64,000 nt of DNA from Aphelocoma coerulescens (lineage: Eukaryota; Chordata; Aves; Passeriformes; Corvidae), in the NCBI RefSeq assembly GCF_041296385.1, contig NW_027183804.1, positions 2,418,001 to 2,482,000 on the forward strand. Direction: 5' to 3'. The notes beneath the pieces are model-generated. The model saw only the letters and a program-made list of their open reading frames with translations. It had not been told where the DNA came from and did not search any database. Positions 38,061 to 48,230 of this stretch are shown here, in pieces. How positions within the stretch are numbered: the first letter of the stretch is position 1; every line of letters starts with the position of its first letter. A program made the translations under genes and the position numbers.

Positions 38061-39639
38061 GCTGGGAGAGACATCGCTGCTGAGGGGCTGAATATTTCCG
38101 AAACTAAAGGATCAAGGGACAGCTTGAGGTTCCAGCAGTCCCCACGCACACGTTCGATTCCCTCATTTCAAGCTGAAAGCTCAGCTCCACTTGTGACTCT
38201 GCTTTGTAGCGATGGATGGAAACATTCCCCGCAATTCCCGTCCAAAGAGCCCGGCAAGGTTCGTGTCGGGAGAGCTCCCTCGGGGCAGCCCCGGCTCCTG
38301 CCCTGCTTGAGTCCCTCTCGAGCCCGCTGTGGTTTCCAGCTGCTTCGCTCCAGCTGCCCCAAATGCCCGTGAATTACACGGAACTGGAACAGATGCGAGT
38401 CCTCGTGGCTCGGGCTAAGGGCAGGGAGAGGTCACTGAGGGATCGCCATCGCGGCCACAAGAGCCCCGACGTGGGGAATGAACTGGATTTGGGACGGAGC
38501 GGATCAGAACAGGAGAGTGAGGAAGAAAATAAACCCTGGAACAGAACCTTCCCCCGGCCTCTTTCTCCTTGCCGGAGTTCACTTTATGCCCGGCTCCTCC
38601 CTGCTGTGCCCAGCGGGGCAGGGAGAAGGGATGGGAGTCGCGCTCAGTTCGTGCCGCTGCTTCCCCCTCGGGGACGGGAATCCTTCCCTGCTGCGGCGCG
38701 GGGTCCCTCCCATGGGGTCAGTCCCTGCCCTGGCCAGCGGGGGGTCCCTCCCATGGGGTCAGTCCCTGCCCTGGCCAGCGGGGGGTCCCTCCCCAGCCGT
38801 GCGGTCACTCCCCGGCCCGGCCCTGAGGCGCGGGGCAGTCGCGGGGCAGCCGCGCTCCGGCCCCGTCAGCGGCAGCGCCGCTTCGTGCCGGGCAGGAGCG
38901 GCAGAAGGAGCCGGGCGGCGGCGGGGGCTGAACCCCGGCAGCAGCGAGGAGGAAGAAGAGGAAGAAGAGGAAGAAGAGGAGGAAGAGGAAGAAGAGGAAG
39001 AAGAGGAAGGGGCCGGGGCTGCCTGCGGTGTCCGATCCCCGGCAGCAGCGGGGAGGCCTCGGGCAGCGGCGGCGGGCGGGGCCCTTTGGAGCCGCCCCGA
39101 GGGCTCGGTGCCGCCCCGGGCCCCTGAAGGAGCCGCTCGGCGGGACGGGCGAGCTGGGAACGAGAGAAAACCCCGAGGAAAGAAGAAAATCCGATCAAAG
39201 AGCCGCATCGAGGGGCGTCTCCGCCGGCCCGTGGCACCCAGAAACCCCGGAAAATCGCTGCCATGCACTAAAGAACCTTTCCGTGCGCAGCCAGGGGCGC
39301 AGAGGGGGGATCCTTATGAAGCCCCCTCCCCTCAGTCCCTCCTGGGCACGGCCGGGCATTAGCGCAGCTCCCGGGGCTGTGTCCCGGCACCGGCTGCTGC
39401 CCCAGGGCACGGGGCTGCCGCGCTCGGGCATTAAACGCGACAGATTTGGGGAGCAGGGACAGCCACAGAAAGCCTCGGGGAGCCCTCGGGAGCCTGGAGC
39501 TGCACGAGGGCCACAAAGGATGCCCTGGACACAGCGATGGCCCCAGCAGCGGCTCTGCCCCCCAGCACGGGGCTGTGTCCCAGACCCCCCGCTCCAGCCC
39601 GAGGTTTCGGGGCGGCAGCGGAGCTGCTGGACGGAGGAC
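38061..39639. other. GC-rich interval with two short tandem repeats
   Basis: A 41 bp unit (GGGGTCCCTCCCATGGGGTC...) occurs about three times at 38700-38815. A (GAGGAAGAA)n tract lies at 38943-39010 and gives false poly-glutamate frames. The remainder is CpG-rich. No exon was identified. Confidence 0.55.
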
Positions 39640-40040
39640 GGCTGGAGGAGCAGGAGCGGGAGGAAGAGGAGGGATAAAGGGGGAGGGGCGGGAGGAAGAG
39701 GCGGGCCAGAGGGGGCAGGAAGAGGAGCCTCCATGTGCATCCATCGCTCTCTGTGTCCGCAGCTCTCGGCCTCGGGAACACCGCTCCCCCCATCCCGCAG
39801 GTGACCGGGGAGGGGCAGCTCGCCCCAAATATCTTGGGCGGTGCCGGGGGTTGTTTCGGGAGAGGGGATTTTTGGAGCTTGGAGGATTCCAGCACCGAGC
39901 CCCAAATATCTTTGTTGGTGCCTGGGGGAGGGGGGTTTGGTGGGGCGGGGGAGGGGAGGCGGATGTTTGGATCTTGCAGGGCTCCGAATGTGAGTCGCAA
40001 ATGCCCCTTGGGGGATATTGGGGAGCCCCCGGCACGCGGG
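39640..40040 (+). repeat. Direct repeat pair, copy A (MHC-like 3' region)
   Basis: This matches 41190-41530: GGAGCGGGAGGAAGAGGAGG, TGTCCGCAG, a 37-38 nt block bounded by CAG and GTGA, CAGCTCGCCCCAAATAT and GGATCTTGCAGG. The CAG/GT bounds could mark a small exon, but I cannot assign it. Confidence 0.65.
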
Positions 40041-40319
40041 GTTTTGGGGGTCCCGGTGGCGGCTGCCGGGAGAAATGGGATGGGGCGGGATGGGGCCCGG
40101 GAAGGGTGGGATGTGGATTGGGGTGTGAGATGAAGTGTGGCGGAGGGGGATGGGCGGGATGGGGCCTGGGATGAGGCAGGCGAAGGTTGGGGATGATGAG
40201 GCCGGGGGGACCCCAGTCCTCAGGGGCCTGCGGGGTATCCGCCAGCTCCGAGGGAGTTTTGGGGCACCCCTAATCCTGAGGGGGCGGTGCTGGCAGCGGG
40301 GGACACGTGGCTCCGGCAC

Positions 40320-40390
40320 CTCTGGCCCCAGCTGAGCCCCCCCCGCCCCCAGCGCCCCCCGGAGCGGAATTTGGGGAGGGGGAGGTGGGG
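40320..40390 (+). pseudogene. Possible MHC class II beta 3'-end remnant
   Basis: CAGCTGAGCC and GAGCGGAATTTGGGGAGGGG resemble the terminal exon and 3' region of the transmembrane gene fragment at 44494 (GAGCCAGCC, GAGGGAATTTGGGGAGGGGG). It lies ~220 bases before a leader exon, as if one gene remnant ended where another began. Confidence 0.4.
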
Positions 40391-40611
40391 GCGGCCAGGC
40401 CGGGCCCCCCCGCGCTGTCCCGGCGGGGGCCGAGTGCGGGCGGGAGCCCCGCGGGGCCCGGCCCTGCCCGGGCACGGCTGATGCCGCCCGCCCGCGCTCC
40501 GCACTGGTCCGGACTGGTGCTCCCAGTGCCGTGCGGGGCGGGGCCGCTCTGGGGACCCCCCAGGGCACAGCGCGGCTGCTTTGGGGCTGTCGGCAGCGCC
40601 CGGCGCTGGGC

Positions 40612-40682
40612 ATGGGGCGTGTGGGGGCAGCTGGGGCCGCACTGGTGGCACTGGTGGTGCTGGGAGCCCCCCCGGGCGCGGG
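40612..40682 (+). pseudogene. MHC class II beta leader exon (exon 1), isolated
   Basis: ATG at 40612 opens a short hydrophobic signal peptide, MGRVGAAGAALVALVVLGAP, ending at a splice donor G|GTGAGC (40683). Length, composition and the MGR start match avian MHC class II beta leaders. No beta-1 exon follows on this strand before the zinc-finger gene at 42133, so the gene is incomplete or its remaining exons were lost. Upstream DNA is GC-rich; clear X and Y boxes were not seen. An unrelated signal-peptide exon is the alternative. Confidence 0.5.
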
Positions 40683-40830
40683 GTGAGCGGTGAGAAGGGG
40701 GGCGGGTCTGGGACCCCAAATTGAGCGAAATGGGGAATGGAACCCCCAAAGTGAGCAGGAGGGGGCTGGAACCCCCAAAACCAAGGCCGGGGAAGGGGAG
40801 GTGGGGATTGGGGATGGGGAAGGTGCAGAA

Positions 40831-40847
40831 GGGGGGGGGGGGGGGGG
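40831..40847 (+). repeat. Poly-G run of 17 bases
   Basis: Seventeen consecutive Gs inside G-rich intron-like DNA. The exact length is likely uncertain in any assembly. Confidence 0.8.
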
Positions 40848-41189
40848 AAGAGGGGGCTGGGACCCCCAAGCAAAGCGGGGTGGGGATGGGACACCCAAAT
40901 TGAGCTGGAATGGGGCTGTGGATTGGGGGAACGCTGAGAAAGGGGAGGAGAGGGGAGGGAAAGGTGGGGTTGGGACAGCAGAAGAGCGGTTCCATGGGGG
41001 TGCAGCCCTGTCCCCCAGCACCTGAGCCCTGGAGCGATTCCCTGGGGCTCTGGGGAAGGGAGGGATCCGCACTGGGGGGGTCCCCAACCCCCCTGTCCAT
41101 CCCTGGGGCTGATCGGGGGCTCCCCCCACACAGCAGCCGGTGCTGCGGCAGCCGTGGGGCAGAGGGGGTGGGAAAGGGGGGTCAGGGTG

Positions 41190-41530
41190 GGAGTGGAGGA
41201 GGAGCGGGAGGAAGAGGAGGGAGAGAGGAGGAGGAGGAGCTGGAGAACCACGAGGTTCCACCACCCGCCCACTGTGTCCGCAGCACCCCCAGCCCCGGTA
41301 GCATCTTCCCCCCCATCCTGCAGGTGAGCGGGGAGGGGGAGCTCACCCCAAATCTATCGGGGGGTCAGCAGGAGGGGTTTTTTTGGAGGGGTGTTTGGAG
41401 CTTGCAGATTCTGGAATTGAGCCCCAGATGTCCTTGCATGTCCGTGGGAGGGATTTTTTGGGATATGTGGATCTTGCAGGACTCCAAAGCTGAGCCATAA
41501 TTGCCCCTTGGGGGTCTTGGGGGGTCCATG
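41190..41530 (+). repeat. Direct repeat pair, copy B
   Basis: Partner of 39640-40040 at an offset of about 1.5 kb. The CAG...GTGAGC block at about 41284-41322 is the counterpart of the small exon-like block in copy A. 41531-42100 continues as G-rich intron-like DNA without features. Confidence 0.65.
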
Positions 41531-42132
41531 TGAGGATTGCCCGGTCCTGGTGGGGTTGGACATTGGCTTTGGGGATCCCCAGGAGAGCTGGGGGCTGGAA
41601 CACGGGACCCCTGGAGTGGGGAGAGCAGAGAGGGACGATACCAGAGCTGGGGGACCCCCAAGATCCTGGAAAGGTGGGGGGCCTGGAGATGAGGTGGGGT
41701 TGGGACCCCTCAGCCCTAAAAGGGGCAGTGAGGAGAGGGGGGAGCCCCAAGTGCCTGGAGTGGAGGGAGGCTGAAGAGGGAGACCCTGGGACCTCTGGGA
41801 ACCAAAGCAGAATCAGGAAAAAAGGGACCTGTGGGATCCCCAAACCCCCCAGCATCCCTAAGCAGGACCCCGGAGAGGGGGATCCCCAGGACCCAGGGGA
41901 CCCCCAGCAGCCCTGACAAGGGGGACCCCCAGAACCCCAAAGTGAGGAGACTGGAAAGGGGGAACTCCTGGAGGCCGTTTTTGGAGTCACTCTTGATTTT
42001 TTGTTGGTTTTATGGACACCAGGTACCCAGTGACTTCTAGAGGTGGACTTGGGCAGGAGGAAGCCCCAACCCAACACACTCATCCCTTGTTTCTCCCCAA
42101 ACCAGGATTTCCCATTCCCAACCCTTGGCTGG

Positions 42133-43293
42133 ATGGAGGAGGAGGCTGTGAGGAAGAGGAAGATGCCCCGGGAGCCCCAGGCAGGTGAGGAGGAAGTCAG
42201 TGCCCCTTTCCCCCTCTCTCCTGCTCCATCTCCCAGCCCAGCATCGCCCCCGGCTGCAGGACAACCCCGCTGCCGACGCCGTCCTGCCGGGGACGGACTG
42301 GGGGGATCTCCTTCCCCTTCCCTGTGGCACGGAGGCAAATCCCATCCTCTCCTTGTCCTTCCTCCCCCAGACAAGGAGCTGAGGACGGAGCCCAGGGAGG
42401 ACAAATCCCCACGGCAGAACCTGGTGGAAGAGGCCGTTTTGAGCGGCTCCACGGCGCAGGAATCCAACGGGGAGGAAAAGCTCCGGAGATCCCGCAGGAG
42501 GAGGGGCTGCAAACACAGCCCAGGGTGGTCTGAGGAGGAAAGACCCACCCTGTGCCGGGAAGGCGGCCGGAGATGCAGCCAGAGGTCAGAGCTGGTGGTT
42601 CATGAGCAGCTTCACGATGGGGAGAAGCCCCACAAGTGTGGGGAATGTGGGAAGAGCTTCAGGTGGAGCTCCCACCTGATCAACCACCAGAGGATCCACA
42701 CTGGGGAGAGGCCCTATGAGTGTCCTGAGTGTGAGAAGAGGTTTCAGACCAGCTCAAGTCTCCTCCTGCACCAGCGGATTCACACGGATGAGAGGCCCTT
42801 CCGCTGCCCCGAATGCAGGAAGGGCTTCAATCAAAACTCCACCCTCGTTAAGCACCAGCGCATCCACACAGGGGAGAGGCCCTACGAGTGTCCCCAGTGT
42901 GGGAAGAGCTTCTCCAGGAGCTCTCACTTGATCGTCCACCAGCACATTCACACCGGGGAGAGGCCCTACGAGTGTGGGGAATGTGGGAAGAGCTTCAGCC
43001 ACAGCTCCAACCTGATCCGCCACCAGCGCATCCACACAGGGGAGAGGCCCTACGAGTGTCCTGAGTGTGGGAAGAGGTTTCAGACCAGCTCCAGTCTCCT
43101 CCTGCACGAGCGGATTCACACGGATGAGAGGCCCTTCCGCTGCCCCGAATGCAGGAAAGGATTCAGGTACAACTCCACCCTCATCAGGCACTGGTGCATC
43201 CACACCGGGGAGAGGCCCTACGAGTGTCCCCAGTGTGGGAAGAGCTTCTCCAGGAGCTCTCACTTGACCAGACACCAACGGAGGCACCGCTAA
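42133..43293 (+). CDS. C2H2 zinc-finger protein, eight fingers, two coding exons
   Basis: Exon 1 runs from the ATG at 42133 to 42184 ([17 protein letters not shown]). An intron at 42185-42370 (GTGAGG...CCCCAG) splits a GAC codon, and exon 2 runs 42371-43293, giving 324 residues. Exon 2 starts with the acidic, basic-patch region of avian ZNFs ([16 protein letters not shown]) and carries eight C2H2 fingers with TGERP or TDERP linkers. Finger 7 ends H-X3-H with an unusual WCI spacer. No KRAB or SCAN domain is visible. It is probably a nuclear DNA-binding repressor-type factor; targets unknown. A ninth finger is encoded in frame just after the stop TAA (43291-43293). AATAAA follows at 43689. Confidence 0.88.
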   Translation: MEEEAVRKRKMPREPQAGEEEVSAPFPLSPAPSPSPASPPAAGQPRCRRRPAGDGLGGSPSPSLWHGGKSHPLLVLPPPDKELRTEPREDKSPRQNLVEEAVLSGSTAQESNGEEKLRRSRRRRGCKHSPGWSEEERPTLCREGGRRCSQRSELVVHEQLHDGEKPHKCGECGKSFRWSSHLINHQRIHTGERPYECPECEKRFQTSSSLLLHQRIHTDERPFRCPECRKGFNQNSTLVKHQRIHTGERPYECPQCGKSFSRSSHLIVHQHIHTGERPYECGECGKSFSHSSNLIRHQRIHTGERPYECPECGKRFQTSSSLLLHERIHTDERPFRCPECRKGFRYNSTLIRHWCIHTGERPYECPQCGKSFSRSSHLTRHQRRHR

Positions 43294-43688
43294 GGGAAGC
43301 CCTGCGAGTGCCCCGACTGCGGGAAGAGCTTTGTCCTCTGCTCCAAATCCATCTCCCATCAGAGGAGCCACGTTTGGCAGAGCCGTGGTGACCCACATTC
43401 CCTGTGATCCAGTTTGGGAAGACCCCTGGCTGGTGCTCTCCACGTTCTCCTGGATCCCTGTAGGCACCTGGGTGAACGCAGGGGCAGGAACATCCATCGG
43501 GACTCAGATCAACATTGGAAATTCATTGGGAAGAGCTGATTTTTTACCGTTACACTCTAAAATTTTCATCTATTCTGTCCAATTGTTTTCTCTGGTGGTA
43601 TCAAGCAACCCTGGATGATCTTGGAGATCTTCTGCAACCTAAGTAATTTCTGTGTTAATCCCACTGAAACAACCAAAATTGAGGTAGA

Positions 43689-43694
43689 AATAAA
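43689..43694 (+). terminator. Polyadenylation signal of the zinc-finger gene
   Basis: AATAAA, 396 bases after the stop codon. The mirrored gene has its signal at 62690-62695. Confidence 0.7.
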
Positions 43695-43805
43695 GAAATT
43701 AAACAAAGAGATCTAAAGCGGCACCATTTTACCTGAATTTGGGGTTGAATTTGCGGTTCAGGGGAATATTCGGGAGGATCTGAGTGTTGTGGAGCCACAA
43801 AGCCA

Positions 43806-44020
43806 GGCAGATTGGGGCCACAATCTCACAGTTGTGCTGGCAGAACGTGTCCACCTGAGCCCATCTATTCTCCAGGAATTCCGGTTGTCTGTCCCAGTCC
43901 CTGCCCTGGGTCTGCCCATCCAGGGTGTCCCCCCCAAAAGTGCCCAAATCGCTGCTGAAGTGCCTGAGCTGCTCAGGGCTGTGGATGTTCCTGTCCCCCA
44001 GCCTGTCCTGGTCGATGCCA
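43806..44020 (-). pseudogene. MHC class II beta-1 domain exon remnant
   Basis: The minus strand reads DRNIHSPEQLRHFSSDLG, then after a short gap QPEFLENRWAQVDTFCQHNC. This is the typical second half of the peptide-binding beta-1 domain, including the conserved V-D-T-x-C-x-H-N motif with its disulfide cysteine. The first half of the exon (N-terminal strand and first cysteine) is not recognisable, and no splice sites of good quality flank it. It lies just downstream of the zinc-finger gene in convergent orientation. Confidence 0.75.
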
Positions 44021-44311
44021 TGGGGGGTGGGAGGGGGTCTAGGGGTGCCTTGGGGGACTGGGAGGGGCTTTTGTGTCTCTTGAGGGCATTTGTGGTTCTT
44101 GGAGGGGCCTTTTAGGGTGGTCTCTGAGAGAGTTTAAGTGATCTTGGCTGGGCCGTCTGTCTTGGAGAGAATTTTGTGGTTCTTGGGGTCATTTATGATG
44201 CAGGGAGTGGTTGGGGGAGTCCTGGCCAGGAGCTGTGGGGCAGTTTGAGGTGTCCAGGAGTGGCTGTGGGGCTGGGAGGGGGTTTTAGGGCAGATCTGTC
44301 CTCTCCCCCAG

Positions 44312-44404
44312 ACCCCAAAACTGCCACCAGACCCCACCCCCAAGATGGTGCTGGTGGTCAGGGGCTCCATGTTGGGGTTCATCCTCCTGGCACTGCAGGA
44401 GAAG
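44312..44404 (+). pseudogene. MHC class II beta transmembrane exon, left arm
   Basis: A 93-base exon between CCCCAG and GTGAGG, open throughout, reads PKMVLVVRGSMLGFILLALQ then EK. This resembles the connecting-peptide/transmembrane exon of MHC class II beta. A possible terminal exon follows at 44494 (CACAG|GGCTCCTGA, coding Gly-Ser-stop), separated by a short intron. Orientation is opposite to the beta-1 remnant at 43806-44020, so they cannot be one gene. The membrane segment contains charged residues at unusual places (R, Q-E-K). Confidence 0.65.
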
Positions 44405-44502
44405 GTGAGGGGGGTCCCCAGGGGCCATGTGTGTCCCCCCAGAGCGTGTGTGACCCCCCCATCCCGGTGTCACCCCCTTTTCCCTGCCCACAGGGCTCCT
44501 GA

Positions 44503-46377
44503 GCCAGCCCCTGCTGCCCCGGGAGGGAATTTGGGGAGGGGGCAGAGGGGGTGCGCAGCCCCCGCCGGGGGATGACCCCGGCCCAGCGCCCTTCGTTCAG
44601 CACCGAGCTGGGCTTGGGGCCGCAGGAGGAAGAGGCCGATGGGAAGCAGATCCTGCAGGGGGGACAGGGCTTGGGCTCAGGGCAAGGTCCTGCCCTGCAC
44701 ACCTGGCTCAGGTGTGAGCCTGCCCCGGGAAGGGAGCGGGACATTCCCATCCCCACGCATCAGGGCTGGGAGCAGTGCTGGGAGCACGGACATGGAAATC
44801 CTGGGAGCCACTGGGACCGCACTGGGGGGTGAATGATCCCCCCCAGCACCTTTCCAGGCCGCCCTGCGACCTGAGAAATGCTCGCTGGGCCTCAGCCTTG
44901 GCCAAGAGCCCCCGGGCTCAGCTGCTCTGAGCTCAGGCGCTGCCGGCTCCCGCAGCCCGCCCAGGGCCGCCCTGCCCGTGCCGGGGCTGTGCTGGAATTC
45001 TCTGCTGCTGCTGGGCCACTCGGGGGGTCTGGCCCAGCAGGAAAGGTGACCCTGAGCCAGGAGCTTTCCTTGGCCGCAGCAAAGCCTCGGCACGGAAAGA
45101 CCTTCCCAGCGCTGTGCCCTGGGCCGGGAGGGATTGTGCCACCAGAGCTGTCCCTCCATTTCGTCTGCCAGGCAGCTTTAGCACAGGAAAAGTGGAGAAG
45201 CCAGAGCTGCCTCTCAGCTTTCCGCAGCCCTCCAGGGGAATCCTGTGTGGGAAGCAGCCTGGGAACAGGGTTTCTGTGCCAGGGCAGGGGAATTCAGAGC
45301 CCTTTCCTCCCCCGTGGGCCCAGGCTCTGGCCCTTGCCCTTTGCAATGGCCCTGCAGCTGCCAGAGGGGCCTTTTTGGCTCAGCTGAGAGCAGTCCTGCT
45401 GCAAGGCTGTCCTCGAGCTGCTTGGGCTGCACATGTGCCCAGGGAATGCTCATTGCTTGCAGTCTCAGGCGCTGTGGGTGTGCAGGTGTAACTACTGCAG
45501 GAGGGAACAGCTCTGCTGGGGGCAGTTCTTGCAAGGTGCTGGCCCTGGCTCGGGGCTGGGCCGGGGCCAGCGGCAGAAAATCAACTTGCAGCTCGGGCCC
45601 CGCAGCAGGGAGGAGCAGCAATTGCTGGCGGAGAGAGACTCTTGCCAAGGGCCTGCGGGGCCGGGCCCCAGGGAACGGCTTCCCGCTGCCCGAGGGCAGG
45701 CTGAGATGGGATGTGGGGCAGCAATGGTTCCCTGGCAGGGCGCTCAGGGCCTGGCACAGGCTGGCCCCAGAAGCTGCGGCTGCCCCCGCATCCCTGCAAG
45801 TGTCCCAGGCCGGCTCGGCCATTGGGGCTTCCTGCCCAGGAGGGCTGGGCTGGGCTGGGGCTGCTGAGGGCGGGATGGGCTCTGGCTGAGCCAGCTGAAG
45901 GCTGCGCATGATGAGGCCGGGGGAACCCCGTTGCTGAGTGGGTTCTGGGGTATCCCCCATTCCTGAAGGGATGTCAGGGTATGTCCCGTTCCTGAGGCAG
46001 TTTTGGGGTCCCCCCAATGCTTCGGGAGGGGTTCTGAGAGGGGGGCTCTGGTACTTGGAAGGGGGACCTATTGTCAGGGAGCCGGGGAGCCCATTTTGGG
46101 AAGGATGCTGCTGTTTCTGGCAATGTTGAGAGGTTCTGAATGGGCTGTGGGGCCCTGGCTGTCATTTTGGGACTTGAGGTGAGCCCATGGGCACAGCAAG
46201 GGCTGAGGAGAGGTTCCAAGCTCCCATTTGGGATGGAGGGATTGAGCGGGTGCCTCCAATAATCTCAATCCCAGCCCCAGTGTGTCGATGGCAGCCCCAA
46301 ATGGCTCAATCCGTCAGCCCCAAGGCCCGGCTGTGGGGAGTCAGGAGCCACAGAAGGGGAATTGGTGTCCAGGAGGG
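44503..46377. other. Non-coding part of the palindrome arm
   Basis: GC-rich DNA with long open frames on both strands, mirrored almost perfectly at about 59900-61900. No domain could be recognised. Equal openness of several frames suggests composition rather than coding. Confidence 0.55.
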
Positions 46378-46415
46378 GTGGGATGGGATGGGATGGGATG
46401 GGATGGGATGGGATG
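46378..46415 (+). repeat. (GGGAT)n pentanucleotide repeat
   Basis: About seven GGGAT units. The mirrored place in the right arm (about 59985-60010) has only two or three. Confidence 0.9.
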
Positions 46416-46715
46416 GCATCATTGCGGTGGGATGAAGTTTGGGAGGGCTGCGGTGGTTTGGGAACTTGGAGTGGGGCAATCCCAGGAGGAAATCTAGGAG
46501 CTGCTTTTGGGGAGGCTCCTGCTGCTTTTTGACAATTTTGGGGCCTCTAAGTGGCTTCTGGGAGGTTGCACTGAATTTGGGGACAGTGCCGTAAACCCCC
46601 GCAATTTGGGGGGCTGAGGTGAAGTCCTCACATTTTGGGAGGGTGAGGGGAGCCCAACTGGGAAGGAATCCTGCTGCTTTGCACCCCTTCAATGGGGTGA
46701 GAAGCAGCTTGTCAG

Positions 46716-47030
46716 GGAAGGAAGGAATTCGGAAGGAATTCGGAAGGAATTCGGAAGGAATTCGGAAGGAATTCGGAAGGAAGGAAGGAATTCGGAAGGA
46801 AGGAATTTGGAAGGAAGGAAGGAAGGAAGGAAGGAAGGAAGGAAGGAAGGAAGGAAGGAAGGAAGGAAGGAAGGAAGGAAGGAATTTGGAAGGAATTCGG
46901 AAGGAATTCGGAAGGAATTCGGAAGGAAGGAATTCAGAAGGAAGGAAGGAAGGAAGGAAGGAAGGAAGGAAGGAAGGAAGGAAGGAAGGGAGGGAGGAAG
47001 GAAGGGAGGAAGGAAGGAAGGAAGGAGTGA
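46716..47030 (+). repeat. (GGAA)n tract with GGAATTCGGAA variant units
   Basis: Pure GGAA blocks alternate with an 11 bp unit GGAAGGAATTC. The mirrored tract (59206-59727) lacks the EcoRI-like units and is longer. Confidence 0.95.
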
Positions 47031-47554
47031 AAACAATATAAGTAGTGAATGAAAATAAAAAAAGGGTAAATAACTGAGTTCTCTTTTAAAAAATATCAAT
47101 TCCCTCTGAATCCAAAGGTGCAGAAGACTTTTCACTCCACATTTGGGGTTTGTTTTTATGTTTCATACTTCTTCAGGTTCTTTTATTTTTTCTCTTGTTT
47201 TTAATAGATAACACCTGGTAGGAAAGGAATGCAGAGCAAAATGAGACCCATTTCTGGCAGGCAATGAAAGTGTGGGCTCCTGGTCTGGTTCCTTTTGTGT
47301 GGATCCCTCATCTCTGCGGCACGGGGGGAATAGCAGTGCTGTGAGCCAGCAGCGGGCTCAGGAGCATCCCGCTCTGGCAGCTCTGAGGAGGTGGCACATG
47401 TCCTGCTCTCCTGCTGCCCTCCAAAGCACAGAATGCATGGGCAAGTTTAGGCCCAGCTCTGGGCACAGCCAGCATGGCCTGGGCACGGGAACGGGGGGCA
47501 AAGCGGGCGGGATCCTTCTGCAGCTGACTGGTGGTTTCTGCTTTCTGTGCCCAG

Positions 47555-47661
47555 AGTGCCAGGATGTTCTTAAGAGGTGCTTGTCCATGCAGCCCTTGGA
47601 CAGGCCGTCCTTGGAAGAGCTCTTCAGTGCCCCTTGGCTGCAGGGTGTTCATGTGCCCTAG
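47555..47661 (+). pseudogene. PIM-kinase-like terminal exon, left arm
   Basis: After CCCAG the frame reads ECQDVLKRCLSMQPLDRPSL then EELFSAPWLQ and stops at TAG (47659). This is the end of the kinase C-lobe of PIM-type Ser/Thr kinases (the R-C-L...D-R-P...W-L-Q pattern). The exon itself is intact. It lies upstream of the catalytic-loop exon (47944-48118) on the same strand, the reverse of normal order, so the two belong to different copies or a rearranged one. Confidence 0.75.
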
Positions 47662-47943
47662 AGGATGGCAGAGACCCACGGGACCAGTGTGATCCAGGGG
47701 CCTGGCAGGTAACAGCCCCACACATCTCTTGGCAATCAGTGGCAAAGCAAAGCAGACGATTTTGTCCTGCCTGTAGCCCTGGGCAGGGAGCATCAGAAGG
47801 GAACACGCAGCTCTTGGGCTGCAGCTGAGCTGGAGGCCTGCTCTGGCAAGCACTGGTGGCCACCATCCCCCCTGGTTTTGCTGGTCTGGTTCACTGATGG
47901 CTGGGGCCCTGGGCAGAACCCTGAGAGCCTGGTGTGGACCCAG

Positions 47944-48118
47944 GGAAGGAGAAGGAGCCCCTGGAGAAGCTGTAGCAGGTGGGGCTGCTGCTGCTGGAGC
48001 CACCAAGGACGAGCTCAAGGCCGACAACCTCTTCCTGGAGCTGGCCAGCAGCAGCTGAAGATGATGGCCTTTGATTCTGGCACCTTCTCCAAAGACACGC
48101 TCCACGGCCAGTGTGCAG
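47944..48118 (+). pseudogene. PIM-kinase-like catalytic-loop exon, decayed, left arm
   Basis: The exon ends at the donor CAG|GTGAGT. In one frame it reads ADNLFLELA and, after a frame change, LKMMAFDSGTFSKDTLHGQ. These correspond to the catalytic loop and the DFG/activation segment of PIM kinases, where A-F-D-S-G stands in place of D-F-G-S-G. The HRD motif and the frame between the two pieces are disrupted. It therefore cannot encode an active kinase. Confidence 0.65.
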
Positions 48119-48230
48119 GTGAGTCCAGAGCCAGGGGGATGCTCCCAGAGCTGGGCATGGCATGGCCTGGCCGGGCACCAAAGGTTCCCCCTTTGCTGGG
48201 GCGGCTGCAGGGAATTCTTCAGTGGCTGCC

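Larger units (their letters stand above)
42299..48230 (+). repeat. Large inverted repeat, left arm (continues leftwards)
   Basis: The reverse complement of this region is 58002-64000. Shared in mirrored order are zinc-finger gene, MHC class II beta fragments, a ~1.8 kb GC-rich block, a GGAA/CCTT tract and two PIM-like exons. The inner boundary is sharp near GGCTGCCAAGC (about 48230). The right arm leaves the window, so the true left limit is unknown. Confidence 0.92.

Noticed and set aside
39195..41264. A 689-codon minus-strand open frame rich in Pro, Ser and Arg
   Set aside because: It spans direct repeats, the MHC leader exon on the other strand and poly-G; both strands are open because of GC composition, and no domain is visible.
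45214..46017. Open frames of 200-270 codons mirrored in both palindrome arms
   Set aside because: Several frames on both strands are open at once, no domain or splice structure fits, and conservation between arms reflects recent duplication.
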